From JBARDN01 sp963755705 (lineage in GTDB: Bacteria > Desulfobacterota > Binatia > Binatales > Binataceae), in the NCBI GenBank assembly GCA_963755705.1, contig CAVWKW010000005.1:62001-126000 (forward strand): DNA of 64,000 bases, read 5' to 3'. Under the pieces are notes generated by a model. The model ran no database searches. It was not told where the DNA came from and was given only the letters and a program-made list of their open reading frames with translations. Both the position numbers and the translations under genes were made by a program. Shown in pieces: positions 1 to 7,754 of this stretch; positions within the stretch are counted from its first letter, which is position 1, and every line of letters begins with the position of its first letter.

Positions 1-2
1 CC

Positions 3-335
3 AGGAGCGTCGCCGAGGTGGAGATGTGGTCGTACTGCCTGGTTGATCGCGATGCGCCGCCCAAGGTGAAGGCGTGGATCTCCGGCCAATCGGCGCGAAC
101 ATTCGGACCCGCCGGAAGTTTTGAACAGGACGATGCGGGAAACTGGGCGGCGGTGACCGGCTCCAGTCACGGAACCGAGACGCGTAAACATCGCCTAAAT
201 CTTCAGATGGGAGCCGGCCATGAAGAGCGATCGGACCGCGTTCCGGGCGAACTTGGCCTGACCGCCAGCGAGATCAACCAGCGTGGCTTTTATCTCCGCT
301 GGATGCGCGACATGTTCGACGGAGTAACCCCATGA
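3..335 (+). CDS. Aromatic-ring-hydroxylating dioxygenase, large (alpha) subunit, C-terminal fragment
   Basis: The frame is open from the window edge, so this is the 3' end of a gene that starts upstream; the apparent GTG start at 18 is internal. About 110 residues are visible. They resemble the C-terminal end of the catalytic domain of Rieske-type dioxygenase alpha subunits (tracts such as WSYCLVDRDAPPKVK and FGPAGSFEQDD). The Rieske cluster and mononuclear iron ligands lie outside the window, so the substrate cannot be judged. The stop codon overlaps the ATG of the beta subunit by four bases (ATGA), which indicates translational coupling and supports the call. The family adds both atoms of O2 to an aromatic ring, using electrons from a ferredoxin/reductase chain that is not seen here. 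Confidence 0.8.
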   Translation, partial: RSVAEVEMWSYCLVDRDAPPKVKAWISGQSARTFGPAGSFEQDDAGNWAAVTGSSHGTETRKHRLNLQMGAGHEERSDRVPGELGLTASEINQRGFYLRWMRDMFDGVTP

Positions 336-871
336 ACAATAGCGAAGATTTCATCCGTCTGCTGCAAGTCCAGCAGTGGCTCTATCACGAGGCGCGTCTG
401 CTCGACTCCCGACGCTTCGATCTATGGCTTGAACTGCTGGACGAAAAGATTCGCTACCAGGTTCCCAGCCGTTCCTACATCCGGCAGGGGCACGTCAAGG
501 ATTTCTCCACCTGGTCGGTGGACCGCGAACTGGACGCGGACGATTCGTTGGCGCTGATCGACGATGACCTCACCGGGCTTCGCACTCGAATCGAACGCCT
601 GCAGAGCGGCATGGCCTGGGCCGAGACGCCACCCTCGATGGCTCGGCGCCTGGTAAGCAACGTCATGATCACGGGCATCGATGCGAACGGGCGAATGTCA
701 GTGGTCAGCACGCTGTTCCTGGCCAAAGTCCGCGGCGACCAGCGCGTGCTCTTCACCGCGGAACGGCGCGATTGGATTGTCCCCGCCGGTGAAAGCTTCC
801 GCCTTCAGGAGCGTTACGTCGTCCTCGATGACGTGGTCCTGGCATCGGAGAACTTGTCGCTTCTCTTTTGA
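332..871 (+). CDS. Aromatic-ring-hydroxylating dioxygenase, small (beta) subunit
   Basis: The 179-residue protein has the length and N-terminal signature of dioxygenase beta subunits, which adopt the NTF2/SnoaL cone fold: helix RLLQVQQWLYHEARLLD, then FDLWLELLDEKIRYQVP. The beta subunit is structural in an alpha3beta3 hexamer and carries no metal. Its ATG overlaps the alpha-subunit stop, so the two are co-translated. Its last 58 bases overlap the 3' end of the convergent TetR gene. No ferredoxin or reductase gene follows, so the electron chain must be encoded elsewhere or upstream. Confidence 0.85.
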   Translation: MNNSEDFIRLLQVQQWLYHEARLLDSRRFDLWLELLDEKIRYQVPSRSYIRQGHVKDFSTWSVDRELDADDSLALIDDDLTGLRTRIERLQSGMAWAETPPSMARRLVSNVMITGIDANGRMSVVSTLFLAKVRGDQRVLFTAERRDWIVPAGESFRLQERYVVLDDVVLASENLSLLF

Positions 872-1476
872 GCGGATCGCGGAGTCTTCGCGCCGGCTTG
901 GCTGAACATCTCGGATGTCATGTCGATAAAGGACCTGATCGAGATTTCCGGAGATTTAACGCTCAGAGGACCGTCGAGCCAGATCGTCGCAACTCCGTGC
1001 GCCGCGGCCCATAGCGCATTCGCGATCTCCATCAGCCGTTTGTCATTTTTCGCGATGCCAGGATGACATTCCCTGACTGTATCGACGAGCTGCTGGAACG
1101 AAAGATTGGCTTGCTCACGGGCTTCCGGGTGGCGTTTGAAGTCCACCAGCTCGGGCCGGAACATCACCCCGTAGTAGACGGGATTCTCAATCGCGAACAG
1201 CATGTAAGCGCGAAGCACGTTGCGGAGATTCTCCGCAGGGCGCTCGCGGCGGTGCTTTGTACGGACTTCCGTCAGACGCGCGTCCAGCCGCGCAAAACCC
1301 TCTTGCGCAATTGCCGCAAGTATCCCTTCACGGTTGGCAAAGTGGTGATACGGTGTCTGGTGGCTCACTCCCGCGCGGCGCGACATCTCGCGAAAGCTCA
1401 GCCCGCCGAGACCCTGCTCGTCGATCAGACGGATGCTCTCGTCCACCAGTCTTCGCTTTGCCTCTTGAGCCTTCAC
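814..1476 (-). CDS. TetR/AcrR-family transcriptional regulator
   Basis: Residues about 8-55 form a TetR helix-turn-helix: the tract LSFREMSRRAGVSHQTPYHH is the recognition helix region and FANREGILAAI closes the domain. The C-terminal part (about 75-190, with YYGVMFRPELVDF and ALWAAAHGVATIWLDGPL) looks like the WHG/TetR_C_33 ligand-binding class. The start is GTG. The gene is convergent with the dioxygenase beta gene and their 3' ends overlap by 58 bases. It may control the dioxygenase operon in trans, but position alone does not prove it. The last about 30 residues are polar and low in complexity and may be disordered. Confidence 0.85.
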   Translation of the reverse strand: MKAQEAKRRLVDESIRLIDEQGLGGLSFREMSRRAGVSHQTPYHHFANREGILAAIAQEGFARLDARLTEVRTKHRRERPAENLRNVLRAYMLFAIENPVYYGVMFRPELVDFKRHPEAREQANLSFQQLVDTVRECHPGIAKNDKRLMEIANALWAAAHGVATIWLDGPLSVKSPEISIRSFIDMTSEMFSQAGAKTPRSAQKRSDKFSDARTTSSRTT

Positions 1477-1580
1477 TGCGCCAATCCGGAAGGTGCTCCC
1501 GCTTTACCCTGACATCGTCAAGTATAGCTGAGTATCATTCGATTCGCGCGTATGGCGACACGACAGATTGCCGGTCCATA

Positions 1581-1654
1581 ATCGGCATAGGGGGTAGCGC
1601 CGCAGCGCTACTCCCCTGCCACACCACCGGACATGCGGGTCCGCATCCGGCGGT
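1581..1654 (-). ncRNA. Group II intron catalytic domains V and VI
   Basis: Complement 1623-1654 folds as a domain V hairpin of about 32 nt: lower stem ACCGCCGG with CCGGTGGT, upper stem ATGCGG with CCGCAT. It carries CGC where other classes have the AGC catalytic triad, as expected for class C. It is followed by GTGGTGTGG and a domain VI hairpin (stem GTAGCGC with GCGCTAC) with an unpaired A eight bases from the 3' end as branch-point candidate. Boundaries are good to about one or two bases. Confidence 0.75.
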
Positions 1655-1668
1655 TCGGAAGGTTGAGG

Positions 1669-3042
1669 TTAATCGGCAAGTCTGGGTACTCCAAGTCGGT
1701 CGTAGTAGCGGGCAGTGAGGCCGGCGTGGACCGACATGGCGGCCCGATGCCACCAGCGTCGGTTAACCGCCGCGGCTTGCGCCGCGACCGCGTCCGACAG
1801 TCCGAGGCGGCGCATCTCGGTATAGATCTTCGAGCCGCGCTTCCACTGCTTGAGTTGCAGCGCCCGCAGCCGGTGGCGGAGCCATTTGTCGTAGTCAGCG
1901 AAGGTCTTGGGCGTGTCCGCCAGTTGGAAGTATTGCTTCCATCCCGGCAGATACTTCCTCAGTTCCGCGACTACGCTTCTCATGCTCCGTCCGCCGCTGC
2001 GTCTGGTTATCAGCCGCACGCGTTGCTTGAGCGCGCGCAGCGCCTTGGGTGCGACCCGGCATGCCACCGCGCCGCCCCTGGCGTACCAGAAGCTGTAGCT
2101 CAAGAGGCTGCGCTTGTGCGCGAGTTCCACCTTGCTCTTCTCGCGATTCACTTTAAGTCGGAGCTTGGCGTACATCCGCTCCAGCGCCGCCATCACCCGT
2201 TCTCCCGCGCGCCGCGACCGCACATAGACGTTGCAGTCGTCGGCATAGCGCACGAACGTGTGCCCGCGTTTCTCCAGCTCCTTGTCCACTTCGTCGAGCA
2301 GGAGATTCGCCAGCAGTGGCGACAGTGGTCCTCCCTGCGGCGTTCCTTCAGTGCGCTCCATCACTACCCCGTCGGCCATCAGGCCGGCGTTGAGATAGCG
2401 GCGGATTAGCCGCAGGAGCCGCGAGTCATCGATTCGCCGCGCCAGTCTTCCCATCAGCACATCGTGGTTGACCCGGTCGAAGAACTTCTCCAGGTCCACG
2501 TCCACCACCCAGTGGCGTCCTTCCTGCACATAGCGCTGCGCCGCTAACACCGCGTCGTGCGCGCTGCGCCCCGGTCGGAAGCCGTAGGAGTGCTCCGAGA
2601 AGCTGGGGTCCAATCGCGGCTGCAGCACCTGCAGTATCGCCTGTTGGATGAGCCGGTCGAGCACGCACGGAATGCCGAGCTCTCGCACTCCGCCATCGCG
2701 CTTGGGAATCTCCCGCCTCAGCACCGCTTTGGGCTGGTAAGTTCCAGCGAGTAGTTGCTCGCGGGCTTCCTGCCAGTGCTCCATCAGGTACTGCGGCAGT
2801 TCTTCCACCGTCATGCCATCGACTCCGGGGCTGCCCCGGTTCTCACGTACCCGCGTCAACGCCGCCCTGACGTTGCCGCGCGCAACCACCGCTTCCATCA
2901 GGCGGTCGCTTCCCGAGCGCTCCTCTCCGTTCGTCAGCGTCAACGCTTCACCGCTGCGCTGGACCCTCGAGGCTTCACCTCTACCTTCCAGCGGCAGCCC
3001 CAATTGCTCGGGCTTCTGGCGCCTGGCGTCTTTCGGACTCAC
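1669..3042 (-). CDS. ltrA: Group II intron reverse transcriptase/maturase
   Basis: This 457-residue intron-encoded protein promotes splicing and retrotransposition. Visible reverse-transcriptase motifs include GVDGMTVEEL (about 73-82), YGFRPGRSAHDA (153-164), DVDLEKFFDRVNHD (181-194), GTPQGGPLSPLLANLLLDE (233-251) and the catalytic YADD (266-269). A thumb/maturase X region (about 300-365) contains LRKYLPGWKQYF. The C-terminus (WWHRAAMSVHAGLTARYYDRLG) matches the short class C tail; no HNH endonuclease domain follows. The start codon is GTG. All motifs are intact, so the element may still be mobile. Confidence 0.95.
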   Translation of the reverse strand: MSPKDARRQKPEQLGLPLEGRGEASRVQRSGEALTLTNGEERSGSDRLMEAVVARGNVRAALTRVRENRGSPGVDGMTVEELPQYLMEHWQEAREQLLAGTYQPKAVLRREIPKRDGGVRELGIPCVLDRLIQQAILQVLQPRLDPSFSEHSYGFRPGRSAHDAVLAAQRYVQEGRHWVVDVDLEKFFDRVNHDVLMGRLARRIDDSRLLRLIRRYLNAGLMADGVVMERTEGTPQGGPLSPLLANLLLDEVDKELEKRGHTFVRYADDCNVYVRSRRAGERVMAALERMYAKLRLKVNREKSKVELAHKRSLLSYSFWYARGGAVACRVAPKALRALKQRVRLITRRSGGRSMRSVVAELRKYLPGWKQYFQLADTPKTFADYDKWLRHRLRALQLKQWKRGSKIYTEMRRLGLSDAVAAQAAAVNRRWWHRAAMSVHAGLTARYYDRLGVPRLAD

Positions 3043-3450
3043 AGCGGTTTCGCTCTCCCTTCCGTTCGGCCCTTCATCAGCGCGGACATCGAGGCATCTG
3101 CCGTATCCCGCTGACTACTACGGCCTCTGCTGACTTCTCGCTCCGCGCTCCTGCGCGTCGCCCTTTCAGGCATAAAGCGAGATCTCCCCAGGTAAGGCTC
3201 CGTGACCTTCGCCGCACAACCGCCGGATCTACGCGATGACTCCTTGGCCGATAGAGCTTCGCGGTCATTTGCCCGCTCGCCCTGAGCCACCTCGCCTTGT
3301 ATCCGGTTCCTGTTCGTCGGCTCGCGGCTTTGCTCCGCGCTTCCTCCAGACCTCATCTCACGATGACGCCCTTGCGCTTCGCTAGTGCTCGACGCGGCCT
3401 GCTCGCACAGAGGACTTTCACCTCCAAGTCACGCGCCATGCTGGGCGCAC

Positions 3451-3488
3451 AAAAGAGGACACCCGCCGGTTGGCGGATGTCCTCTTTT
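3451..3488 (-). terminator. Rho-independent terminator of the DUF4142 gene, target of the intron
   Basis: The arms 3451-3467 and 3472-3488 pair over 17 bp with a single G-U position and a four-base loop. The element starts 23 bases after the DUF4142 stop. On the minus strand the 3' arm ends in CTCTTTT and is followed at once by intron base G1, so the usual U-tract is cut short by the intron. Confidence 0.85.
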
Positions 3489-3511
3489 GGACATTGACCG
3501 AAAATTGGCGG

Positions 3512-4048
3512 CTACTTGGTCTTGTTGTTCGCCGGGTTCTGATCGGAGTCGGTCGATAGGTGATGCTTAAGATTCTCTGCCATCGCGAGGTGGGCCTGAA
3601 GTATGGGAAGCGTCTGCTGTATATACAGTTCGACGTTGGGATCGCCCTTGAAGTTGTGTTCGGCGGCCTTGAAGGTGCTGAGAGCCGCCTTATGCCCGGC
3701 GATTTGATCGTCCAGATATGCCTGGTTGAAATCGCCGCCATTAAAGTCGTTGAGCTTGCTCTTTTCGCCCTTCGAGGCGTCGGTTCCCTCGAACTTTATG
3801 TTCCGCTGCCGCGCGAGTGCCGAGGCCGCATCCTCATTGGCTTCGTGATCGCCACGAATTGTTTCCGCGTACGTCATCATCGCCTGGTTGTCGCCAGCCT
3901 TGTCTTTGGCGATCTTGGCGGTTGAGACTTCTTCGTAATTCATTTCGTTGGCTTTGTTCAGAAGTCTGCTCAGTTCTTGCGCTGAAGCAACTCCGGCAAA
4001 AGTAAACAGGAGAATTCCAATTCCGAGCGGTACTATTTTTTTCATCAT
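3512..4048 (-). CDS. Secreted DUF4142-family protein
   Basis: The 178-residue protein starts with a signal peptide (MMKKIVPLGIGILLFTFAGV, cleavage likely after ASA at about 21-23). The remainder is helical and rich in charged residues and alanine, with the DUF4142 pattern: LNKANEMNYEEVSTAKIA, YAETIRGDHEANEDAASALA, and YLDDQIAGHKAALSTFKAAE with QTLPILQAHLAMAENL near the end. DUF4142 proteins are predicted ferritin-like four-helix bundles exported to the periplasm; their function is unknown. A Shine-Dalgarno-like AAGGA lies before the ATG. Transcription ends at the hairpin where the group IIC intron sits. Confidence 0.85.
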   Translation of the reverse strand: MMKKIVPLGIGILLFTFAGVASAQELSRLLNKANEMNYEEVSTAKIAKDKAGDNQAMMTYAETIRGDHEANEDAASALARQRNIKFEGTDASKGEKSKLNDFNGGDFNQAYLDDQIAGHKAALSTFKAAEHNFKGDPNVELYIQQTLPILQAHLAMAENLKHHLSTDSDQNPANNKTK

Positions 4049-4066
4049 AGAGATTATCCTTCGACT

Positions 4067-4249
4067 TCAGTCTCGCGTGCTATCTCGATCTTTTTCATGG
4101 GACGCGCGGCATTCAGCGTGGCCGCAATGACAGTCAGTCGCACCTTCGTCGCGCTCGCTGGATGCGCACTCGCTCGAGCAATACTTCTGGCCAGTCTCGA
4201 CGTCGCAACTGCATCGCTGATGACCGCAATTCACTGCAAAAAACTCCAT
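4067..4249 (-). CDS. Small cysteine-rich metallothionein-like protein
   Basis: A 60-residue protein reads from ATG at 4249. It contains nine cysteines and four histidines arranged CGHQRCSC, YCSSEC and CHCGHAEC, the spacing seen in bacterial (SmtA/Metallothio_Pro type) metallothioneins, including the YCS..C element and the closing CGH..C. These proteins bind Zn(II), Cd(II) or Cu(I) in thiolate/imidazole clusters in the cytoplasm. Upstream TTG codons in frame would only add an atypical leader, so the ATG is preferred, although no strong ribosome binding site is visible. It reads on the same strand as the DUF4142 gene downstream. Two dyads lie upstream (4308-4337). Confidence 0.7.
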   Translation of the reverse strand: MEFFAVNCGHQRCSCDVETGQKYCSSECASSERDEGATDCHCGHAECRASHEKDRDSTRD

Positions 4250-4307
4250 GTGCGCGGATGGTTTGTGGCGCACAGCTCGAAAGGAAGAGCAAGATATAGG
4301 CCGCTTC

Positions 4308-4337
4308 AAATCTGAAAGATTTAGTCATGTGTGACTA
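4308..4337. promoter_or_regulatory. Two abutting dyads upstream of the metallothionein-like gene
   Basis: AAATCT-GAA-AGATTT (4308-4322) is a perfect inverted repeat. It abuts TAGTCA-TGTG-TGACTA (4322-4337), also perfect. Both lie between the divergent metallothionein-like gene (start 4249) and the DUF2383 gene (start 4467). They could be operator sites; no known metal-regulator consensus was recognised. A TATAAT at 4390-4395 could serve the rightward gene, but no matching -35 box is visible. Confidence 0.35.
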
Positions 4338-4466
4338 TGATTTCATGGTACGGTGAGGATTAATCGGTCAGTAAATTTTTCTACATACGTATAATCGCTG
4401 CGCGGGAGAAGCGTTTTACCGAGTCGTGGCGATGGCATATCCGATGCTCTCCTGTTCGAGGCACAT

Positions 4467-4910
4467 ATGGATACTCCTGAAATACTACATAGTTTGATTG
4501 CGACCTGTGTCGATAGCGAAAAGCGCTATCGTCACGCGGCTCAAGACGTAGAACGCGCTAATCTGGAGGCATTTCTCAATCGCCAGGCGGATTCACGCAA
4601 AAACGCGGCTGCCGCGCTCCAAGCCGAACGTCACCGTCTCGGTATCGACGAGAAGAAATCGGGATCGATCTCTGGCTTCGTAGATCGCGAGGCGTTGGAC
4701 TTCAGCGTAATCATGAGCAAGGGCGATACCGGCGTCATCGAATGGTGCCGCGAAGACGATGAAAAGGTCATCGGGCAATATCAAAAGGCGCTACGTGAAA
4801 CCCTTCCGCCGGATTTGCGCAAAACGATCGAGAATCAGCTCGAGCAGATTCGCGCCGCCGTCGTAAAGGAGGAAGACATCCTGCGGCTATTCGGCGGTCC
4901 CAAGTCCTGA
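4467..4910 (+). CDS. PA2169/DUF2383-family four-helix-bundle protein
   Basis: The 147-residue cytosolic protein is entirely helical. It has the DUF2383 look: an N-terminal helix MDTPEILHSLIATCVDSEKRY, a central helix with RKNAAAALQAERHRLG, and a last helix LRKTIENQLEQIRAAVVKEEDILRLF. The family is ferritin-like and of unknown function, often found among stress genes. A GAGG element lies five bases before the ATG. It precedes the LigD genes by 63 bases on the same strand, so co-transcription is possible. Confidence 0.75.
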   Translation: MDTPEILHSLIATCVDSEKRYRHAAQDVERANLEAFLNRQADSRKNAAAALQAERHRLGIDEKKSGSISGFVDREALDFSVIMSKGDTGVIEWCREDDEKVIGQYQKALRETLPPDLRKTIENQLEQIRAAVVKEEDILRLFGGPKS

Positions 4911-4973
4911 TCAACACTGATCGATCGCGTCGATCGCGCAGATCTTCAGTTACGGTCCCACCAGAGAAGTACC

Positions 4974-6620
4974 GTGGCGAATAAGAAGCTTTCAACGTAC
5001 CAGGCCAAACGGGACTTCAGCAAAACCGCCGAACCTAGTGGCCAGACTGCGGTCTCTCCGTCGCACCGCTTGCGCTACGTGATTCAAAAGCACGCAGCCT
5101 CTCGCCTGCACTATGATTTCAGGCTCGAGCTTGACGGGGTGATGAAATCCTGGGCCGTCACGCGCGGCCCTTCAATCGATCCCCATGACAAACGCCTTGC
5201 GGTCGAAGTTGAGGATCATCCGCTCGATTATGGCGACTTCGAAGGCACAATTCCCCAAGGTCAATATGGCGGGGGCACCGTGCAGTTGTGGGACCGCGGC
5301 TACTGGACGCCGGAGGACAACGTTCCCCCACAAGCCGCGCTCAAAGCCGGCAACCTGAAATTCAACCTCGACGGCGATCGACTCCACGGTAGCTGGGCAC
5401 TGGTGCGCATGAAGCATGACCGGACCGGAGACAGGCGAAACAATTGGCTGCTGATAAAGCATCGCGACGAGTTCGCGCACGAGGGCGATAAAGATTCGCT
5501 ATTGGCCGAGGATCGATCGGTCGCGTCGTCGCGCCCGATGAGCGATATCGCGGCGGGTAAGGGACGCGGACCAAAGCCATTCATCCTCAAAACGAAAAAG
5601 CTGGCGAAAGCAAACGCGACTTGGGGCTCTATTGGCGAAGATGCAGCCGAACCACGCCGCAACCCGCAACGAACCCATCAAGGAAAGCCACGAAAACCAT
5701 CTGCAGGCGAAACTCTCGTAATGGGAGTGAAAATCTCCAAACCAGACAAGGTGTTGTGGCCCGCCGATGGCGGTAGCCAGCCGTTTACCAAACTCGATCT
5801 GGCTCGCTATTACGAGGCTGCAGGCCCGCACATGATCAAGCATCTGAAGGGACGTCCGTGCTCGATCGTCCGTGCACCGGACGGGCTTGGTGGCCAACAA
5901 TTTTTTCAACGGCACGCGATGCCGGGCTCGTCCAAGCTGTTCGCAATGGTCAAGGTCGCGGGTATCGCCGAACCGTATCTGCAGATAGATCGGGTAGAAG
6001 CGCTGGCTGAAGTCGCGCAAATGGCCGGACTGGAATTACATCCGTGGAACTGCCAGCCGGGAGATCCGGAAATGCCGGGGCGGCTGGTTTTCGATCTCGA
6101 TCCGGCTGATGACGTTGATTTCGCCGCAGTAGTCGAGGGCGCGCGGGAGATTCATGATCGACTGGTGGCGGTCGGTCTCGTCAGCTTTTGCAAGACCACC
6201 GGCGGCAAGGGTTTGCACGTGGTGACGCCGTTCTCCGCGACCAGGAAAGATCGCATAGACTGGGCGGCGGCGAAGGCGTTCGCGCACCAAGTCTGTCTGC
6301 AGATCGCGGCGGACAATCGCAATCGTTATCTGACAAAGATGGCCAAGAAAGATCGTCCTGGCAAAATCTTTCTCGACTATCTGCGCAACGATCGCATGGC
6401 GACGGCCGTCGCTCCGCTGTCGCCGCGCGCTCGCGCCGGCGCGCCGGTATCGATGCCACTTTCATGGTCACAGGTCCGCTCAGGACTCGATCCGAAACGT
6501 TTCACTATCCGTACAGTGCCAAACCTGATTGCCAAGAGCGATGCGTGGCAAGATTACTGGGACGGCGAGCGGCCACTTTCTCCCGCGATCAAACGATTGA
6601 ACAAAGCCAAGGCGGCGTGA
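4974..6620 (+). CDS. ligD: LigD-type phosphoesterase-polymerase protein (PE-POL, no ligase domain)
   Basis: This 548-residue protein holds two of the three LigD domains used in bacterial nonhomologous end joining. The N-terminal 3'-phosphoesterase domain (about 30-180) carries the metal and catalytic residues in QKHAASRLHYDFRLE (H40, H46, D48, R50) and VEDHPLDYGDFEG (H82, Y86). A charged linker (about 195-245) leads to the archaeo-eukaryotic primase-like polymerase domain (about 250-545), with the catalytic pair D374/D376 in VFDLDPADD. The ligase domain normally fused in LigD is a separate gene starting four bases later. The start is GTG. No Ku gene is present in the window. Confidence 0.92.
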   Translation: MANKKLSTYQAKRDFSKTAEPSGQTAVSPSHRLRYVIQKHAASRLHYDFRLELDGVMKSWAVTRGPSIDPHDKRLAVEVEDHPLDYGDFEGTIPQGQYGGGTVQLWDRGYWTPEDNVPPQAALKAGNLKFNLDGDRLHGSWALVRMKHDRTGDRRNNWLLIKHRDEFAHEGDKDSLLAEDRSVASSRPMSDIAAGKGRGPKPFILKTKKLAKANATWGSIGEDAAEPRRNPQRTHQGKPRKPSAGETLVMGVKISKPDKVLWPADGGSQPFTKLDLARYYEAAGPHMIKHLKGRPCSIVRAPDGLGGQQFFQRHAMPGSSKLFAMVKVAGIAEPYLQIDRVEALAEVAQMAGLELHPWNCQPGDPEMPGRLVFDLDPADDVDFAAVVEGAREIHDRLVAVGLVSFCKTTGGKGLHVVTPFSATRKDRIDWAAAKAFAHQVCLQIAADNRNRYLTKMAKKDRPGKIFLDYLRNDRMATAVAPLSPRARAGAPVSMPLSWSQVRSGLDPKRFTIRTVPNLIAKSDAWQDYWDGERPLSPAIKRLNKAKAA

Positions 6621-6623
6621 ATT

Positions 6624-7754
6624 TTGCCGCGCGCAGGGAGAAAGCCGACCCGTGGCGGGCTCGCCGGCCTGCCGGTACCCCTTAGTACGCGGCCGATGGA
6701 AGCACGGCTGGTGAGCGAGTTGCCGCGAGATCCAGGATGGCAGTTTGAACCCAAGTGGGATGGTTTTCGATGCCTGGCGTTTCGCGGAGACGATGAAATC
6801 GAACTCAGAGCCAAGTCAGGCAAGACGCTGTCGCGCTATTTTCCAGAGATCGTCGCGATGCTGGCCGCGGTTGCGCGCAAACGCTTCATCCTCGATGGCG
6901 AGCTCGCCATTCCGATCGATGAAACTCTTTCGTTTGATGCGTTGCAGGCCCGTTTACATCCCGCTGAAAGCCGCGTGCGCAAGTTGGCGACAGAGACGCC
7001 GGCAATTTTCATCCTGTTCGATTGCCTGATGTCCGCCGAGGGAGCGAGCCTCATGGACTCGCCGCTGACGGACCGTCGCGCCGCGCTCGAAGAATTCTTC
7101 GAATCCGCGAAGCGCGAACCAGCTCTCAAACTGACCCCATACACGCGCGAGTATCTTACGGCGCAGCGATGGCTGGACTACACGGGCGGCGCGCTCGACG
7201 GAGTAGTCGCCAAACGCATCGTCGGACGCTACCTGCCCGGTGAACGCGCGATGTTCAAGCTCAAGCGGATGCGCACCGCGGACTGTGTTGTCGGCGGTTT
7301 CCGATATGAGCAAGGAAGCCGCGAGGTCGGTTCGTTGCTGCTCGGCCTCTACAACAAGGATGGCAAGCTTGATCACGTTGGATTTACTTCCTCAATCGGC
7401 AACGCGGAACGAAAGGCGCTGACCCCCCGGCTCGAGGCGTTGGTTGCGAGGCCAGGTTTCACCGGAAACGCCCCGGGCGGTCCGAGTCGATGGAGCACGG
7501 AACGCAGCGGAGAATGGGAACCGCTGCGGCCCAAGCTGGTCGTGGAAGTTCGTTACGATCAAGTCACCGCGAACCGGTTTCGCCACGGCACGCGGCTCAT
7601 CCGCTGGCGTCCGGACAAAGCGCCCGAGCAATGCACCTTCGATCAAATCGAGCGCGAAGCCACGCCGGCGAAACTGATTTCACAGACGCTCGACCGGGAG
7701 CGAAAGTGGAAAGGTGCTGAAAGAGTGCCGCGCGGCGGCTTCAGACCGGCGTGA
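6624..7754 (+). CDS. ATP-dependent DNA ligase (stand-alone LigD-type ligase domain)
   Basis: The 376-residue protein has the adenylation domain of ATP-dependent ligases: motif I KWDGFR with nucleophile K44, then LDGELAIP and FILFDCL, and the LDGVVAKR and KLKRMRTADCVVGGF motifs. An OB-fold follows (about 240-340, including LVVEVRYDQVT). This is the length and architecture of the LIG module of LigD. The start is TTG at 6624, four bases after the PE-POL stop; an internal ATG at 6696 would also keep every catalytic motif. The adjacency shows a split LigD acting as two polypeptides. Confidence 0.9.
   Translation: MPRAGRKPTRGGLAGLPVPLSTRPMEARLVSELPRDPGWQFEPKWDGFRCLAFRGDDEIELRAKSGKTLSRYFPEIVAMLAAVARKRFILDGELAIPIDETLSFDALQARLHPAESRVRKLATETPAIFILFDCLMSAEGASLMDSPLTDRRAALEEFFESAKREPALKLTPYTREYLTAQRWLDYTGGALDGVVAKRIVGRYLPGERAMFKLKRMRTADCVVGGFRYEQGSREVGSLLLGLYNKDGKLDHVGFTSSIGNAERKALTPRLEALVARPGFTGNAPGGPSRWSTERSGEWEPLRPKLVVEVRYDQVTANRFRHGTRLIRWRPDKAPEQCTFDQIEREATPAKLISQTLDRERKWKGAERVPRGGFRPA

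Larger units (their letters stand above)
1581..3450 (-). mobile_element. Group IIC intron, complete, inserted behind a terminator
   Basis: On the minus strand the element begins GTGCGCCCAGCATGG at 3450, the usual 5' end of bacterial class C introns. It ends in CCGAT at 1581 after a domain V/VI structure, giving about 1870 nt. The 408 bases between the 5' end and the reverse-transcriptase start (3043-3450) hold no gene and should be intron domains I-III plus the start of IV. The bases immediately upstream of the 5' splice site are the 3' arm of a terminator hairpin (3451-3488), the known target preference of class C introns. The intron lies in the same orientation as the DUF4142 gene (3512-4048) and between it and the TetR gene, so it disrupts no protein. 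Confidence 0.85.
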
